From contig NC_026661.2 of NCBI RefSeq assembly GCF_000004075.3, positions 4,650,001-4,714,000 of the forward strand: a stretch of DNA of 64,000 nt. The letters run 5' to 3'. The first letter of the stretch is position 1, and every line of letters starts with the position of its first letter. This DNA comes from Cucumis sativus. Its lineage: Eukaryota; Streptophyta; Magnoliopsida; Cucurbitales; Cucurbitaceae. A program made the position numbers and the translations under genes. Below are positions 20,956 to 34,600 of the stretch, in pieces. A model generated the notes under the pieces. It was not told where the DNA came from. It saw only the letters and a list, made by a program, of their open reading frames with translations, and made no database searches.

Positions 20956-23510
20956 ATTTAAATTTTAATTTAAACAATTATATGGTTATTATAATTAATT
21001 AATAATTGTAATTATTTTTAATGGTTTCATTTCTCCTCTCTTCACCTTTTCTCCAAATGATGTCGCATCTCAATCATCTCTTCTACTTTCGTCTATCGCG
21101 ATTCTAACTTGCGTTCAATTATCGATTATTGACTTCAATTCTTCAAATGTGGTCTAAAAGATTATCGATCCCGATGTCATGTAAGAGAACATTTTTGTTA
21201 TATTCAAACCTATATAGTTGATGAGTAGTAGTAAATTAATTTGATAGACATGTATGAGTTTTTTAACCCAAAGATTTTGAAAAAAATGAAACTTCAAAAT
21301 CCTTTTCACACGTGTGATAATGAATAAATAATTATATGAAAGAAAGAAGAAGACAAAATAATGTTAAAAGTAATGTGAAATGATGAAATACTTTGTAGAA
21401 AGTTTATAACAAATATTTATTTTCTGACACATTATATTGACTAAGAAATTAAAAAGAGAATGAGTGATGTAAACATAAGAGAATCCTTTGTTGTTGTTTG
21501 AATGACTCTTAAATAATAATAACTCTCTCTCCAATCACTATCACTATCACTCTACAAAACTTTATTCTAATTTTATGGCACATTATATTCCTAACTTTCC
21601 TACCGACACCCTTCACTTACAATAATATTACCTTTCTTTCCGTCCAAACGTGAATATCGACATTTTAAACTTTAGTACAAGTTAAGTATACGATCGTTTG
21701 GTAGATGTGAAATAAATAGGATCAAAGTTCTTACAAAACATATATTTTGCTATATATAATAGCACTATTTACAACCTATTTGTTAAAATGACAAACTGTC
21801 TCTCTTTCTAGTGATTCTGATGACTCCAGCCACTAACACCGACTTCAACAATAAACTACCATCGATAATTGCTACTTCTCCGACAATCAATTCAAATAAC
21901 CACCTTTAACGACCAGTCTAAAGTCACCTTATCATCAACCATAATCACCACTTTCGGTGACCAACTCCAAAACGATCAACTCAAATAACTCCTGCCAACA
22001 ATCAATCTCAGTAAAGTGACCAATTAATTTTGTTGATCACTATCGACAACTACTAACTCTAACAACCAACTAACTTGATGAATTATATACTAATCAAAAG
22101 GAGAGAAAGTCTCAATCAATCACATTTAATCATTACATCCATAGCTATTTGAATCCCACTTCCAAATTAAGAACAAGTTTATAACTAAGACATACATTCT
22201 TCACAAAGGGTTTTGATTCTCAAAAAAATCAAAACTTTGTGTTCTAATAAGGATATATTAATTCTATAAGCAATTTATTATTAATAAATATTGAATCAAA
22301 ATAGTTATTCATTTATTTATTATATGTGAAATCCATTACTTTTGTGGGGAAAAAAATAGTTAAAAGACAAAACTACATTGAACTCTAAAACTAAACAATA
22401 AATTAGAAAAAGTAAACAATGATTTTCACATGATTATCTATTCAAATATTTTGAGTGAATGAAGTTTTAATTTTTTTTGGAAGGATAAGAAAGAAAGAAA
22501 AAGAAAAGAAAAGATTAGGTTTTTGAGTGAAAGAGGTAGGTGTGGCAATGGGACCTTTTTGTCCATAAAAACTTTCAACTTTTAAACTTTAATTTTCTTT
22601 TTTCCTTCACTAAATTTACTTTCTTTTCATAAATAAATAAATAACTCCTAATAATTTATTAATATTTCGAAAATAAATTCTTAGAGAATATTTTCTTTTA
22701 AACTTCTCTACAAACAGTGTGGGAATAATTTTTTGAATGAACCTCTTCTCTTTCACGTCTTTCTTTCTTTTCAAAGAGAGATTCCTTTTACGTCTCTAAT
22801 TTTGGAGCAAATAAATCATTATTGGAATCAAACAAATTCATTTTCTTTCTTTCTTTTTGAAAGAGGAAAAAGATAAAGAATTGGTGCATATATCAAGAGA
22901 GAAATTAATTAATAGAATGAATATGAAAATCAAATAAGATGAGATAATAAAAATACATAGAAATTTGAGAGGGGAAAAGAAAAAAAGTCCAAAATGGTGG
23001 CTATAACATATTCCATTTAATTTTATGATTCAAATAGAAATAATAACAATAAATTCCAATTCCCATTTGACTAAAAACACAAATTTGTTTCTCTTTTTCA
23101 CCCCAACAATGAAGTTCTTGGGGTTGGCCAGCACTGTGTTGCTGGTGAAAGTGATGATATTATATGTTCATTCCAAAACCAAAAAGACTATTTGGATTTT
23201 GTTCTTATGCTGGGAATTGGGCAGTCAAAGCTGGTACCTAACTAATTTAATTAAAAAGGCTTCATTTTTAACTGTATTTTAATGAAATTTTATATGAGAC
23301 TTTAAAAAGAATGATTATGGGAAGATGTACCTTAAACTTCCTTACTGGTGAAAACAAAATTCTTCATGTTACACATGCAACGAAGCTTCAAACTTTGCGT
23401 CTCACAATTTTCTTCTTCAATCACTTTTCAACAATGAATGTGATTTCTCTTCTTCAATTCCCTTTTTTCTTTTTTCTCTCTCTCATTTCCCACCTCTTTC
23501 TTACTCTCCC
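20956..23510. other. Intergenic DNA and RLK7 promoter side, no gene seen
   Basis: AT-rich DNA. A stretch at 21800-22080 is richer in C and A with repeated CAACTCC and ACCAACT-like words, possibly old transposon sequence. The last few hundred bases carry CT-rich tracts typical of a 5' UTR before the kinase gene. Short frames at 23025-23282 and 23311-23514 have no family resemblance. Confidence 0.5.
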
Positions 23511-26500
23511 ATGACTAATTCACCATTTTCCTCCGGCCACCGTCCTCTTCTGCTGGCTCACTTCCTCCTCCTTTTTCTCTTCGTTTCTTCATTTTCCCTC
23601 TCCTATGGTGATGAACTTCAACCACTTTTAGACCTCAAATCTGCCTTTTCTTCTTCTTCTTCTTCTTCTTTGGCTTTTAGCTCTTGGATTAAAGGGAAGG
23701 ATGTTTGCAGCAGCTTCCATGGCATTGTATGTAATTCCAATGGCTTTGTAGTAGAAATCAATCTCCCTGCTCAGAACTTGTCTAGGATTATTCCTTTTGA
23801 TTCTATTTGCTCTTTGAAATCTCTTGAGAAGCTGTCTTTTGGGTTTAATTTTTTGTATGGGAAGGTTAGTGATGGTTTGAGAAACTGTTCTAAGTTGAAG
23901 TATTTGGATTTGGGTGAGAATTTCTTTTCTGGTGAAGTACCTGATTTGTCTTCTTTAGTGGGATTGAGATTCCTGAGTTTGAATAACAGTGGGTTTTCTG
24001 GAGATTTTCCATGGAAATCTCTTGTTAATCTTACTGATTTGGAGTTCTTGAGCCTTGGAGACAATACATTTAACCCAACAACTTCATTTCCATTAGCGAT
24101 TCTTGAGCTTAAGAACCTTCATTGGCTTTACCTCTCTAACTGCACCATTTATGGTGAAATCCCATCTAGGATTGGGAACTTGTCTTTGCTTGAGAATCTT
24201 GAACTCTCACAAAATAAACTCACTGGTGAAATTCCTTATGAGATTGTGAACTTGAAGAATCTATGGCAGTTGGAGTTACATGAGAATTCCTTGACCGGGA
24301 AGCTACCAGTCGGGCTCGGTAACCTCACTGGACTAAGGAACTTTGATGCCTCATCTAATAATCTTGAAGGTGATTTAATGGAGTTGAGGTCCCTGACCAA
24401 TTTGAAGTCCTTGCAGCTCTTTGAGAATCGATTTTCCGGTACGATCCCAGAGGAGTTTGGGGACTTTAAGGACCTTATTGAGCTCTCTCTTTACCGAAAC
24501 AACCTTATTGGCAGTCTCCCTCAAAGAATTGGATCTTGGGCAGCCTTCGTTTTCATTGACGTTTCAGAGAATTTCTTGTCTGGACCTATACCTCCAGACA
24601 TGTGCAAGCAGGGCAGAATGACTGATCTATTGATGCTACAAAACAATTTCATTGGTGGAATCCCAGAAAGCTACACGAATTGTAAATCTTTGAATCGTTT
24701 TCGTGTAAATAATAACTCTCTTTCGGGTGTTGTTCCTACTGGGATTTGGAGCCTGCCAAATCTTAGCATCATTGATCTTTCAATGAATCAGTTTGAAGGT
24801 CCTGTGACTTCCGATATTGGTAAAGCAAAAGCTCTTGCTCAGTTATTCTTATCGAATAACCGGTTTTCGGGTAACTTACCGGCTGAGTTAGGCGAAGCAT
24901 CATCCTTAGTCTCAATCAAGCTCGATTCGAACCAATTTGTTGGTCCAATACCTGAATCACTTGGCAAGTTGAAGGACTTAAGCAGCCTTGCTTTGAATGA
25001 CAACAAATTTTCCGGCAATATACCTAGCTCACTAGGCTCTTGCACTTCTCTTTCTACCATAGATTTATCTATGAATTCATTCTCCGGGCGTATTTCAGAG
25101 AATCTTGGTTACTTGCCAATTCTTAACTCCTTGAATCTGTCTAGCAATGAACTTTCAGGTGAAATTCCAACTAGTTTCTCAAAGTTGAAGCTAAGCAGTT
25201 TCGACCTGTCTAATAACAGGTTAATTGGCCAAGTACCTGATTCGCTTGCAATCCAAGCCTTTGATGAAAGTTTCATGGGAAATCCTGGCTTGTGTAGTGA
25301 GTCTATTAAATACTTGAGTTCATGTTCGCCAACCTCTAGATCATCCTCCAGCCATCTCACCTCGTTGTTGTCATGTACCATTGCTGGAATTCTACTGTTG
25401 ATTGTGTCCTTCTTGTGTTTGTTGTTTGTGAAATGGAAACGTAACAAGGATGGTAAGCATTTACTGAATTCCAAATCATGGGATATGAAGCTATTTCACA
25501 TGGTGCGCTTCACGGAAAAGGAAATCATAGATTCAATCAATTCTCACAACTTGATAGGAAAAGGAGGATCTGGAAATGTGTACAAAGTCGTACTAAGTAA
25601 CGGCAAAGAACTCGCCGTGAAACATATATGGCAGTCGAGCTCTAGAGACCAAGCGAACAGCGGGACTAGTGCAACCATGTTAACTAAAAGAAAGACCAGG
25701 TCATCCGAATATGATGCAGAAGTAGCTACATTGAGTTCAGTGAGGCATAACAACGTGGTGAAATTATACTGTAGCATTTCGAGTGAGGACAGTAACCTGC
25801 TGGTCTACGAGTACTTACCGAATGGAAGTTTATGGGATCAGTTGCATACTAGCAGGAAGATTGAGATGGGATGGCAAATAAGGTACGCGATAGCTGTTGG
25901 AGCAGCAAGGGGCCTTGAGTATTTGCATCATGGGTGTGACCGACCTGTCATTCACCGAGATGTAAAGTCAAGTAATATTTTGTTGGATAGTGATTGGAAA
26001 CCTAGGATTGCAGATTTCGGGTTAGCAAAGATTCTGCAGGATGGCAATGGCCATGGGGTTGGAGATTCATCTCATGTCATTGCTGGGACACTCGGTTATA
26101 TAGCCCCTGGTTAGTTAAATTGAATTTACAGATAAAGATAAAGTTACTTGACGAAAGAAAGGTGATTTTCATTGCTTTCTAACTTTTACTGATTATCTCT
26201 TTACTTTGATGCCACAGAATATGCATACACGTGCAAGATAAACGAGAAGAGTGACGTTTACAGCTTTGGAGTTGTTCTAATGGAACTAGCAACAGGAAAG
26301 CAGCCCAATGAGGCAGAGTTTGGGGAGAACAAAGATATTGTACAATGGGCACACAGCAGAATGAGAGAACTAAAAGGTAATCTGAAAGAGATGGTAGATC
26401 CTAGCATATCAGAGGCTCAGGTGGAGAACGCAGTCAAAGTGCTAAGGATCGCACTTCGCTGCACGGCTAAGATTCCATCTACAAGGCCCTCCATGAGAAT

Positions 26501-26576
26501 GGTGGTTCATATGCTTGAAGAGGCTGAACCTTGTAACTTTATTGACATTGTTGTCAAGAAAGAATGTGAAAACTAA
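23511..26576 (+). CDS. RLK7: LRR receptor-like kinase, RLK7/HAIKU2 type (LRR-XI)
   Basis: Two exons (23511-26109 and 26218-26576, phase 1) encode 985 residues, close to the usual length. Order: signal peptide (about 1-33); LRRNT with SFHGIVCNSNG; about 20 leucine-rich repeats, including FPWKSL, NLWQLELHENSLTGKLP and GPIPPDMCKQG; a transmembrane helix at about 620-642; then a cytosolic kinase. The kinase keeps a P-loop (GKGGSGNVYK, about 681), an AVK lysine, VIHRDVKSSNIL (HRD near 814), ADFGLAK and APE spanning the intron, so it should be an active RD kinase. ADFGLAKILQ and the ectodomain wording match RLK7 and its sister HAIKU2. RLK7 perceives secreted PIP peptides in immunity and development; HAIKU2 controls seed size. 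RLK7 fits better by recalled similarity, but HAIKU2 is not excluded. A TCT microsatellite encodes a serine run just after the signal peptide. Confidence 0.93.
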
Positions 26577-27333
26577 AAGTAATCAGCAAGATTTGCATCA
26601 TTACTACTGCAGTAGCAAAAGGAGAGCATTTATTGAGTTTAGTGTTAGGTCATAATAGGATTTCAAGTCTTTCTCAAAAAGCTTGGAATCATGTGGCTCC
26701 ATCCGTTGACGAGGAGAAAAAGGTTTTGCCCCCTCTTCTACTTTTTCCTCTTGTAGCTTTTTTGCTTCATTAGATAGGAAGCATTTGTAAAATATGGCTG
26801 CCAATTTAAATCCCCAGTGGCATAATCTTTAAGTTTGTAGAATGTAATCATTGCAACAAAAGTATTTATTGGCTATGAAGAACTAGATTAGCCACCATCG
26901 TTACAATCCACCTCTTTTTCTGTTATAAACGACTTCCTGCTTTAGCTATGAAGTTCTACCCTATTCAAACTTTATAGAAAGATGAGATTAAAGTGAAAAA
27001 TATTCCTTAAACTCAAGAGCACGGCTGTACGTAAACTTGTGACACAGTTGTACAATTTATAGAACAAATCCGGATCAAATAAGGTCATAGAACAAAATAT
27101 ACACTCAGAAATTCAAATTCTGCACAAGAATTGATTGACTATAATATGTATTTAAAAATGGGTAAGATACACGACTGGCATGCTATGCTTCAAATTCATA
27201 CAACTTTCACACACTCCTTCCTCGCTTAGAGATGGTTGTGTATAAACTAAATGTAAGTTGTAAAATACAATTCAATGATTTAATTGAACAAACCAAAAAG
27301 AATTCAGCGTTGAACGAATAACTCTGGTGAGGA
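26577..27333. other. Convergent 3' UTR region between RLK7 and the TPX2-related gene
   Basis: The two genes end toward each other with about 757 bp between stop codons. Nothing else was recognised; the interval is probably occupied by both 3' UTRs. Confidence 0.6.
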
Positions 27334-30300
27334 TCACCTTAGCCAATTTTCTTGAGCAGCTCTCCTTGGTAGATGATTTCCATGAAGATTTGGCTCCTTT
27401 GGAATAGTTGCAGCAGGGCTCCTTTTTCGAGATAATGCCTCTGATGGTTTTCTAGCATCTTTGAGACTCGATATCTTCAGAGAGGTTTCTTTCCTTGCAT
27501 TGTGTTGGCTAGGTACCAGAGAAGTTAATTCTTCTTTGGATGATATATCCCTTTAAGAATAGTTACCTGTGTCAGAACATCAGATGCTAGTAATTAAGGT
27601 TCAGAATGTTTGAAATTTTAGTTACCTTCTAGGCTTCCTAACTCTTTGCTGTATCTTTTTTAAGTTAGCCCTTTTCAAGTTGGCCTCTGTTGTCTTGGTT
27701 GCTCTCTTATTGCCAGGTTCAAGCTGACGACAATGTCTTGGTTTCTGGTGTTTTAAAGCAAAACAATTTTGTGAGTCCAATGTACATAACTTGTCTTCAG
27801 AATCTCCCTTTTTGTTGTTTGAGGAATCTGGTATTGTTCCACCCTGTAAACATCACGGATGTTAATCAACTGCATAAAAACAACTAAATTAATTCTCTTG
27901 AATATAATATCAGCTTACTTGTGGATCGTCTGGGAATTTGTTCTCTAACCTCCTTTGTTCATGTTCTTCCTCAACATGATTTTCACATTCAGAATTCTAG
28001 TAAAACGAAAAAAGAATTATATTTTATCTATCCACGGAGGGGGAGAGGGGTAAAAAAATTTATTGAAGAAAACTCACTTGATTCGTGCATTGATTATTTT
28101 TTCTTTGCAACTTGTCCCCATGATGCCTTCGAGATGCAGTGATGTCTTTCAAAGGACAATGAAGCTTTTTCCCCAAGTTTGCTTCCCTAAGTACACCTCT
28201 TTCCTAAAGCGCCACCCCAATGATATCAGATTAGCAATTTGAAGAGATGAAATAAAATAATAAGCTTGGTGGTAAATGAGAGGGACCAGTCCACATACAT
28301 CGGTTCTTAGTCTGAATGGCTTGGGATTCGTGGACTTTGGTCTGCTGGGTTTCAGCCCATGAGAACCAACTGTAGCAGGAGTAGATTTCTCCTTCACGGT
28401 CTTCTTTAATACTTCTTTGACCTGCACCATTTTTATCTATCATCATAACAAGCAAAAACCGAGAAGGACAGTTATCATAGTAAAAAGAACCAAAGAAGTA
28501 ATAGATGCAGTAGCATTCTCAAAAGAACCTTTGCCGCATTAGATCTCACAAGCTTGCCAAATGCCACTGTTGCAGACTGGTCGTGAGAGTTGTCTTCCCT
28601 GCAAGAGTTTCCTTCAATGAATTAATAATCAGAACAACATATTCAACTTGTACACGATTTTTGATCAGTTCATTACCTGTTGTCATTAGGTGCAACATTT
28701 TCATCTGTGGTGGTTTCACTCTCATGCTCTATATCATCATCAGAGGGTACTGCATTATCCTTACTTGCACTCACAACATTTTCTTTGTCATCACTCTCGA
28801 GTTTTGAGATATTCTTTTGTACTTCCCCTGATTTCATTCTCCCTTCACGATTGCATTTGTTATTCTTCTCAGGCTCCACTTCACACAGAACTGAGTTGAA
28901 ATCAATTGCTTCTGAATTTTTCTCTGGATTTGATACTTTAGTATCATCATCAGAATTACTGTTCAGAGGCTCCACAATTTGTAAAACCTTTTCATCTCGA
29001 TTACCATCACTAATTTCAGCTACATTTTCTTTATCATCACTCAACAGAAGTTCTAAAATATTCATCTCTAACACACCTGGTTTGACTTGATCTTCGTGAT
29101 AGTATAATTGGTTCTTCTTATCCTCTACTTTACATTGGACAACCTCGGCATCACTTTTTTCCGAAATTCTCTCCTCATAATTTGAAATGGAAGTTCTATC
29201 AAAATCTTTGGATAAATTATCTGAATCTTCAGGTCTTGAAAGTCCATCTGGATTTTCGTCTTTACCCTTAGAAGAAACTGACAAACAGCACCCTTGCATT
29301 GAAACTTGCCTTGATTTTACATCAATATCCATATCACTGGCATCCTCATCAACTTTTTCTGGAGCAACGTGCTGGGGAAGAGGCGGCTTTATCTTCCTTT
29401 CTTTGCTTCTCCTCTTCAAAACCCTTACAGATTTGGCATCCTGGTGTTTGCAACCGTGTGTTCGTAATGAATCAAAAACTCGGCTCTTCACCTCACGTCC
29501 TCTGAACTGTTTCCGCGGAACATCCTTGGGCAATGACTGTCCATCCCGTAATACATTTTTCTCATGGCCTAAGACATTCTTATTTGCACTGTTAATTTCG
29601 AGTTTCTTCATTGCTGCACATATAGTTTTCACAGAGGTATTCACTTCTGTTGAAGTTCTCTTTTTTGTATCTTTCTTCGGAGACTGAAAGAACAAAGCCT
29701 TAGCTACTTTGGTAGTCTTTGGCTCTTCAGCTGATATTGTCTTAGAATTTTTAACACTCAGAAAAGCATTGGTATTGGAGTTAAGCTTCCTGTTCCTTGG
29801 AGTGGTCATTGCCTTGGCATGAGTTTGCTTTGGCTTTACGTTCGCAGTTGCAGCAGGCTTGGTGGTAGGCAATCTAGATTTAACTCTTGAATCCGCTATC
29901 CTTTTGGAAATGGAAGAAATCAGAGCTAGCCTTGCCATTCTAGACTTCGAAGACTTCGGAGGAGCTGTAAGTGGGCATTTCAGGTTCCTAATAGTTTCAA
30001 AAAACCATGCTATAACTTATCATTCGTGTGAAAAGAAAATAAATGTATGAAGAAGAAGAAAAATTCTGGATCCGGACCTTCTAACTCTCTGAAGCCGTAC
30101 ATTCGGACTTCTCGCTGCCATTACCTGTTTGATTCAACACTTCCTTACATGAAAATGAAACAGCAAAGTAGACAAGAAGTTTGCAGAGAAACTCAATCCA
30201 TCACATACCCGCATTACAAAGTTTTTGTAAACGACATCAGAGTCCATTTCCTCTGGATGTGCCTCTTCACACCCTACATTTTTAATAAAATTGAAATTCA

Positions 30301-30921
30301 AGAGTACACAAAGAAGGGGGAAGCCCTCTGTTCTCGCAAGGAAATAAAGCAATGCAATTTTCAATTTGCGGCATCGAAGTCAAAACATAAATTATGGACT
30401 CTTCACTCAACAAAATGGATTTCAAATAAAAACAAAATGAACAGAGTGAAGAGCAAGCCAAGATAACTTAAAGAACTTCATCTCTCAGCTACTCTAATTC
30501 AAAAGAATTCAAACAAAATTCAAACATTACAACTCTCAGTAAACCCAAAACAGAGTTTTCTACTCCTACTCTTCTTCTTCACCTCCTTAAGCAGAAAATT
30601 CTAAAGCCAAAAAACGAAATCTCTCTCTCTCTCACAAACACACACACAAAAGCAGAGAACAGTAACGCAATGTAGTAAAAGAGAATTATCAGATAATTCC
30701 ACTCCAAGAGAACAAAGAAAAGGGGCTTAAAACCCTAAGAAACAGTGAAAGAGAAAACTAATAAGGAACATACCGACTCGGGAGCAGAACCAGTAGCGAT
30801 CATCGGGAACGTAGTGATCGGAAACGGTGAAGTCGACGAACTTAGGCGCTTCGATCATCTCGTAGAAATCTTCGCCTGAATCGTCACCGGTGGAGTTGAC
30901 AGCTTGAGTATTCTCGTCCAT
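27334..30921 (-). CDS. TPX2-related microtubule-associated protein (cell-cycle-regulated type)
   Basis: Ten exons on the minus strand: 30921-30774, 30273-30209, 30124-30078, 29987-28677, 28598-28529, 28421-28299, 28203-28078, 27996-27919, 27843-27626, 27550-27334. They join in frame to 800 residues. The N-terminus has EAPKFVDF (24-31) then DDRYWFCSRVGC, resembling the start of plant TPX2-like proteins. YKNFVMRVMAARSPNVRLQR follows. The large exon 4 encodes a lysine-rich then acidic, low-complexity region with three SDDKEN-type repeats. KPFRLRTDERGVLREANLGK (from about 581) matches the TPX2-type basic motif. The family is nuclear or spindle-associated; this looks like the At5g62240 type, from memory. 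A perfect MSA box in the promoter supports G2/M expression. The donor after exon 3 is GTCCGG and the acceptor of exon 10 is weak, so those edges are less sure. Confidence 0.8.
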
Positions 30922-31047
30922 GGTGGAAACAATGGAAAGAGAGAGAGAGAGAAAGGGTCTGGAAAATGGGAGTAACGATCGGAAATGAAGATGTGGAGAT
31001 GGTGAGGTAAGAAAGGAGAAATTTTAAATCGGTGCGTTGATGGAAGT

Positions 31048-31057
31048 AGCCGTTGGA
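31048..31057 (-). promoter_or_regulatory. MSA (mitosis-specific activator) element
   Basis: On the minus strand the bases read TCCAACGGCT, a perfect match to the YCYAACGGYY consensus bound by three-repeat MYB (MYB3R) factors. It lies 127-136 bp upstream of the TPX2-related ATG, the normal place for G2/M control. Confidence 0.65.
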
Positions 31058-31235
31058 GAAAAGGGGACAGGCTGGTGGAAGTGAAGGGTATTTTCGGCAT
31101 TTTGAATTTCCTTTTCGTCCGAATCCGAATCCCATGGGACCCGAGACCGAACCAATTTAATTTTTTCGGACCAAAAAAAAAGCCGATTTCAAAATTCGGC
31201 CCAAAACCTCCTTTAGGACAAACAAAATTCGCCAT

Positions 31236-31650
31236 TTTTTCATACTTTTTCTTTTTCTTTTTGTTATCAACTCATTGCTTCAAAAACACACCTTTTTCTT
31301 TCAAGCATTTCTTCTAAATTACCCACAATTGTTATGAACAAATTTAAGCTTATTATGAGTAAAGCTCAACAATGAGCATTGAGTTCAAAGAAGCCTATGA
31401 GAATTTAGAGAGTAAGTATGAGAGAGCTCACGGGGAGTCCGAACTTCAAATAGAGTTCAAAGGAGAGAAATTTGGAGTGAACACGAAAAAAGTATATGAA
31501 TCCACATGAAAAGTCGAGAGGTCTAGAATGATCAGTTTAAGAGAGCTTAGAACAATTTCGCGAAGCTATAATCTATAGAGAGCTTAGAGGATCACTTATA
31601 ATAAAAGTTTCATAATTAAAGTTGTAAAGATCTAAAAATTCACAAGTACA

Positions 31651-31699
<49 letters not shown>

Positions 31700-34600
31700 G
31701 GAATTGAACATAAAATATTTTCTCCAAAATAATAATAATAATGTTGGTGAGAGGATTTAATACTCATATCTACCAACAACTTTGTAGACTAATTAAGAGT
31801 CTTTAATGCCCACAATACCATTAAACCGCCAAAGTTTAGCTTAGTTCATAAGAGTTTAATTCAAAGCTAGTTTTCTTTTTTTGTCAAGTCGATTATTAAT
31901 TAAAGTGGTAAATTTGAATCTCGTTGATCACACCCATTAGGTTATTAATGTTTTGTTTGATAACGTTTTGTGTTTCTCAGTTCTTAAGGTCTGTAATCAG
32001 TTTTTGATTCTTAATGTATATGTATATGATATACACATACTTCAAATATTGTTCATATTTGATATATAATGTTGTCTCTCACTCCAATCATTTAAATGAT
32101 ATCAACTTAGATGATCTTGTTATTATACATATACTGTAAACTTCAAGTTAAAAATTAACTCCACAAATATAAAGTTCATATTAAAAAAAAAAAAACTAGT
32201 ATAATGCTTGTACTATATATATAAACCTAATATCAGATATTCGATTCTATCACGACACATACTTTCTCTAGAACCATCGAACTTAATAGCCTAAAAGCAA
32301 GTCTTGCTTGTGATAAGTTCACTTTCAATTTTTGTTACGTTGCCGTATGTATTTATAGTGATGTGACTTAGCTTTATAATTAAACCTAACTACCGAATCA
32401 AATTAGCATAGTGAATAAAATCAAGAATTTGAGTGGTAGCCCTTCAACACAATAAATAATAATAATATAGCTTTCTAAAATAGCAAATTAAAGTGATATA
32501 TTTGTTGTTTTTTTTTCCTTCTTTTTCAAAATTTTAAAATTAAACTAAAGAGGAAGCATGCAAAATATATAATTATTTTCCTAAACTTTGTAAATATATT
32601 TTAGTTCCCTCTCTAATAAGAATTTATGTTTGTAAAATAATCCTTTTCAAATAAAAAATTTATATTTTTTACCCTTCCTCTAAATTAAAAGTCTAAGCTA
32701 AATTAATTAAAAAATGAAAACATTGCTTTGGAGTGAGTAATATTTATGGTAAGATGTTTATTGCCTTTTAATTAATTTCTTTTCTATGAGGAAAATATAA
32801 ATAGTCTTTCTGTTTCTCATCCAACTACCTAATTAAAATACTCATAAAGTCAAAGAATTATTGAAACATTATAAATTTTAATCAACATGGTGAAAATAAT
32901 TTTAAAATAAAAAATATATATAACAAATGCATTTAATTAAAAAAATACACGAGAAAAATGTGGATTGTTTTGTTTCTTTTTAAATATAATCACTGTTTCA
33001 TAAGCTAATTTAATATAACACGAAAAAATGTTGAGAAAAATGAATATTATAAAATGTGATGTGTAAACCTACCATTGAAATTAAATAATAATAAGATAAT
33101 TTTAAATTATTAACAAAACTTTTAGATAATTCTATCGTCGACTTATAAACTCGTGGATGTTCATCGAATTTAAAATTCTATCATGTTTTTTAAATATTTT
33201 ACTAAATTTATTATTTACCATAATTTTCTTGTTTTAAGATTACAAAATGGTTTTTTTTTTTTTTTTGTTTAATCTAAAATTAAAAAGGGGGGTTTTCAAC
33301 TTAATAATATGATTAATTAAGTTGGTGTTGTGATAGAATCCACTTGGCACGAAACTCAGGATTCCCCTTTAGGTTTTGTATGTAATTATTTTTAATTAAA
33401 AAGGTTTTTTTCAGCTTAATAAATATTAATTTAAGTGAAACCTTAATTAATTAATTCATTCTTAATTCATGTGTTAATAATATATATAATTAGTTGGTTA
33501 CTATATATATATAGTTGCATTTTTATTAAATGAAATAATTACGTGTTTTGATGATGTTCAACGTGAGTGTCATTTATCAAATATAATATATGCTGCTATG
33601 TCTATTCTCTTAATTAAATATATATAGTCTCTTTCTCGAAATAAATATTTGTGTTTATTTATTTATTTGTGTGTGTTATATAGATCAAAACAACATAGAT
33701 TTGAAAATACTAGGCGAAAGAAGGAAGAGACTTGAGTTTTAGGGTTTCTTTGAGCTCGTCTTGACATCGACCTCTCAACCTCATTCATATATTCTTGATT
33801 TAATAGGCCCACGACATGTCTAGTTCGACATACATGTTCACTTGATTTCTGAATAAAAAGGAAGCGACCCTAGTAAATTTGAAATGAAACATGAAGGATA
33901 CTTTTATAATTTTGCCAAAGTTGAAGTCTTTTTTCTTTCCACTTTTCCAAATTATAATAAAATCCTATAGTATTTATTCAATAATTCAAAAGGTAATGAA
34001 AGTCAAGATTATTACATATGCAAGATTAATGATGATCAATTGTTTTAACCTTGGAGCCTCTTGAATACTATAATGATTTTATTGCCACCATCTATTTAAT
34101 AAGTCTAGAGATATGGTCAATTCCAATAAATGTATTTGTTTCATTAGTAATAATTATCTTCTTTGTAATACGAGAATAATGGTCGTCTAACGTTAAAAAA
34201 AATGTTCATATATAATGTATACAACTAGTGATATACAACGTCTCTATAGTTAATCTTTCAAAAGTTTTCTTTGATTGAGGTTGTCCAAGGCAGGGTCCAA
34301 AATCTACTGACAGATCATCGAAGTTCAAATTAAAAGCACCAAAAAAATGCATAGAGGAGTGCACGTCCAAAATGTTAATACTTTAGGGTCTGAGCTGACC
34401 AACTAAGCTGATAAATATATACACATGTCAAAAAATGAAACGAACCAACATGAACTTAACTCAACTTACACCTGTATCTTCGTGTGAACAAGATTTAATG
34501 TCTATCATTGATATTTATAGATTCTAATAAAAGTTTATAGTTATCATGTATCAATCATCGATAGAATTTGAAAAATTTTGATTGTATGTTATAAATACTT

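Noticed and set aside
23025-23282. 85-codon frame upstream of RLK7
   Set aside because: No family resemblance, and it lies in AT-rich promoter or UTR sequence.
28680-29687. Long plus-strand frames opposite the TPX2-related gene
   Set aside because: They are mirror frames of the large serine/lysine-rich exon 4 and have no splice partners or family resemblance.
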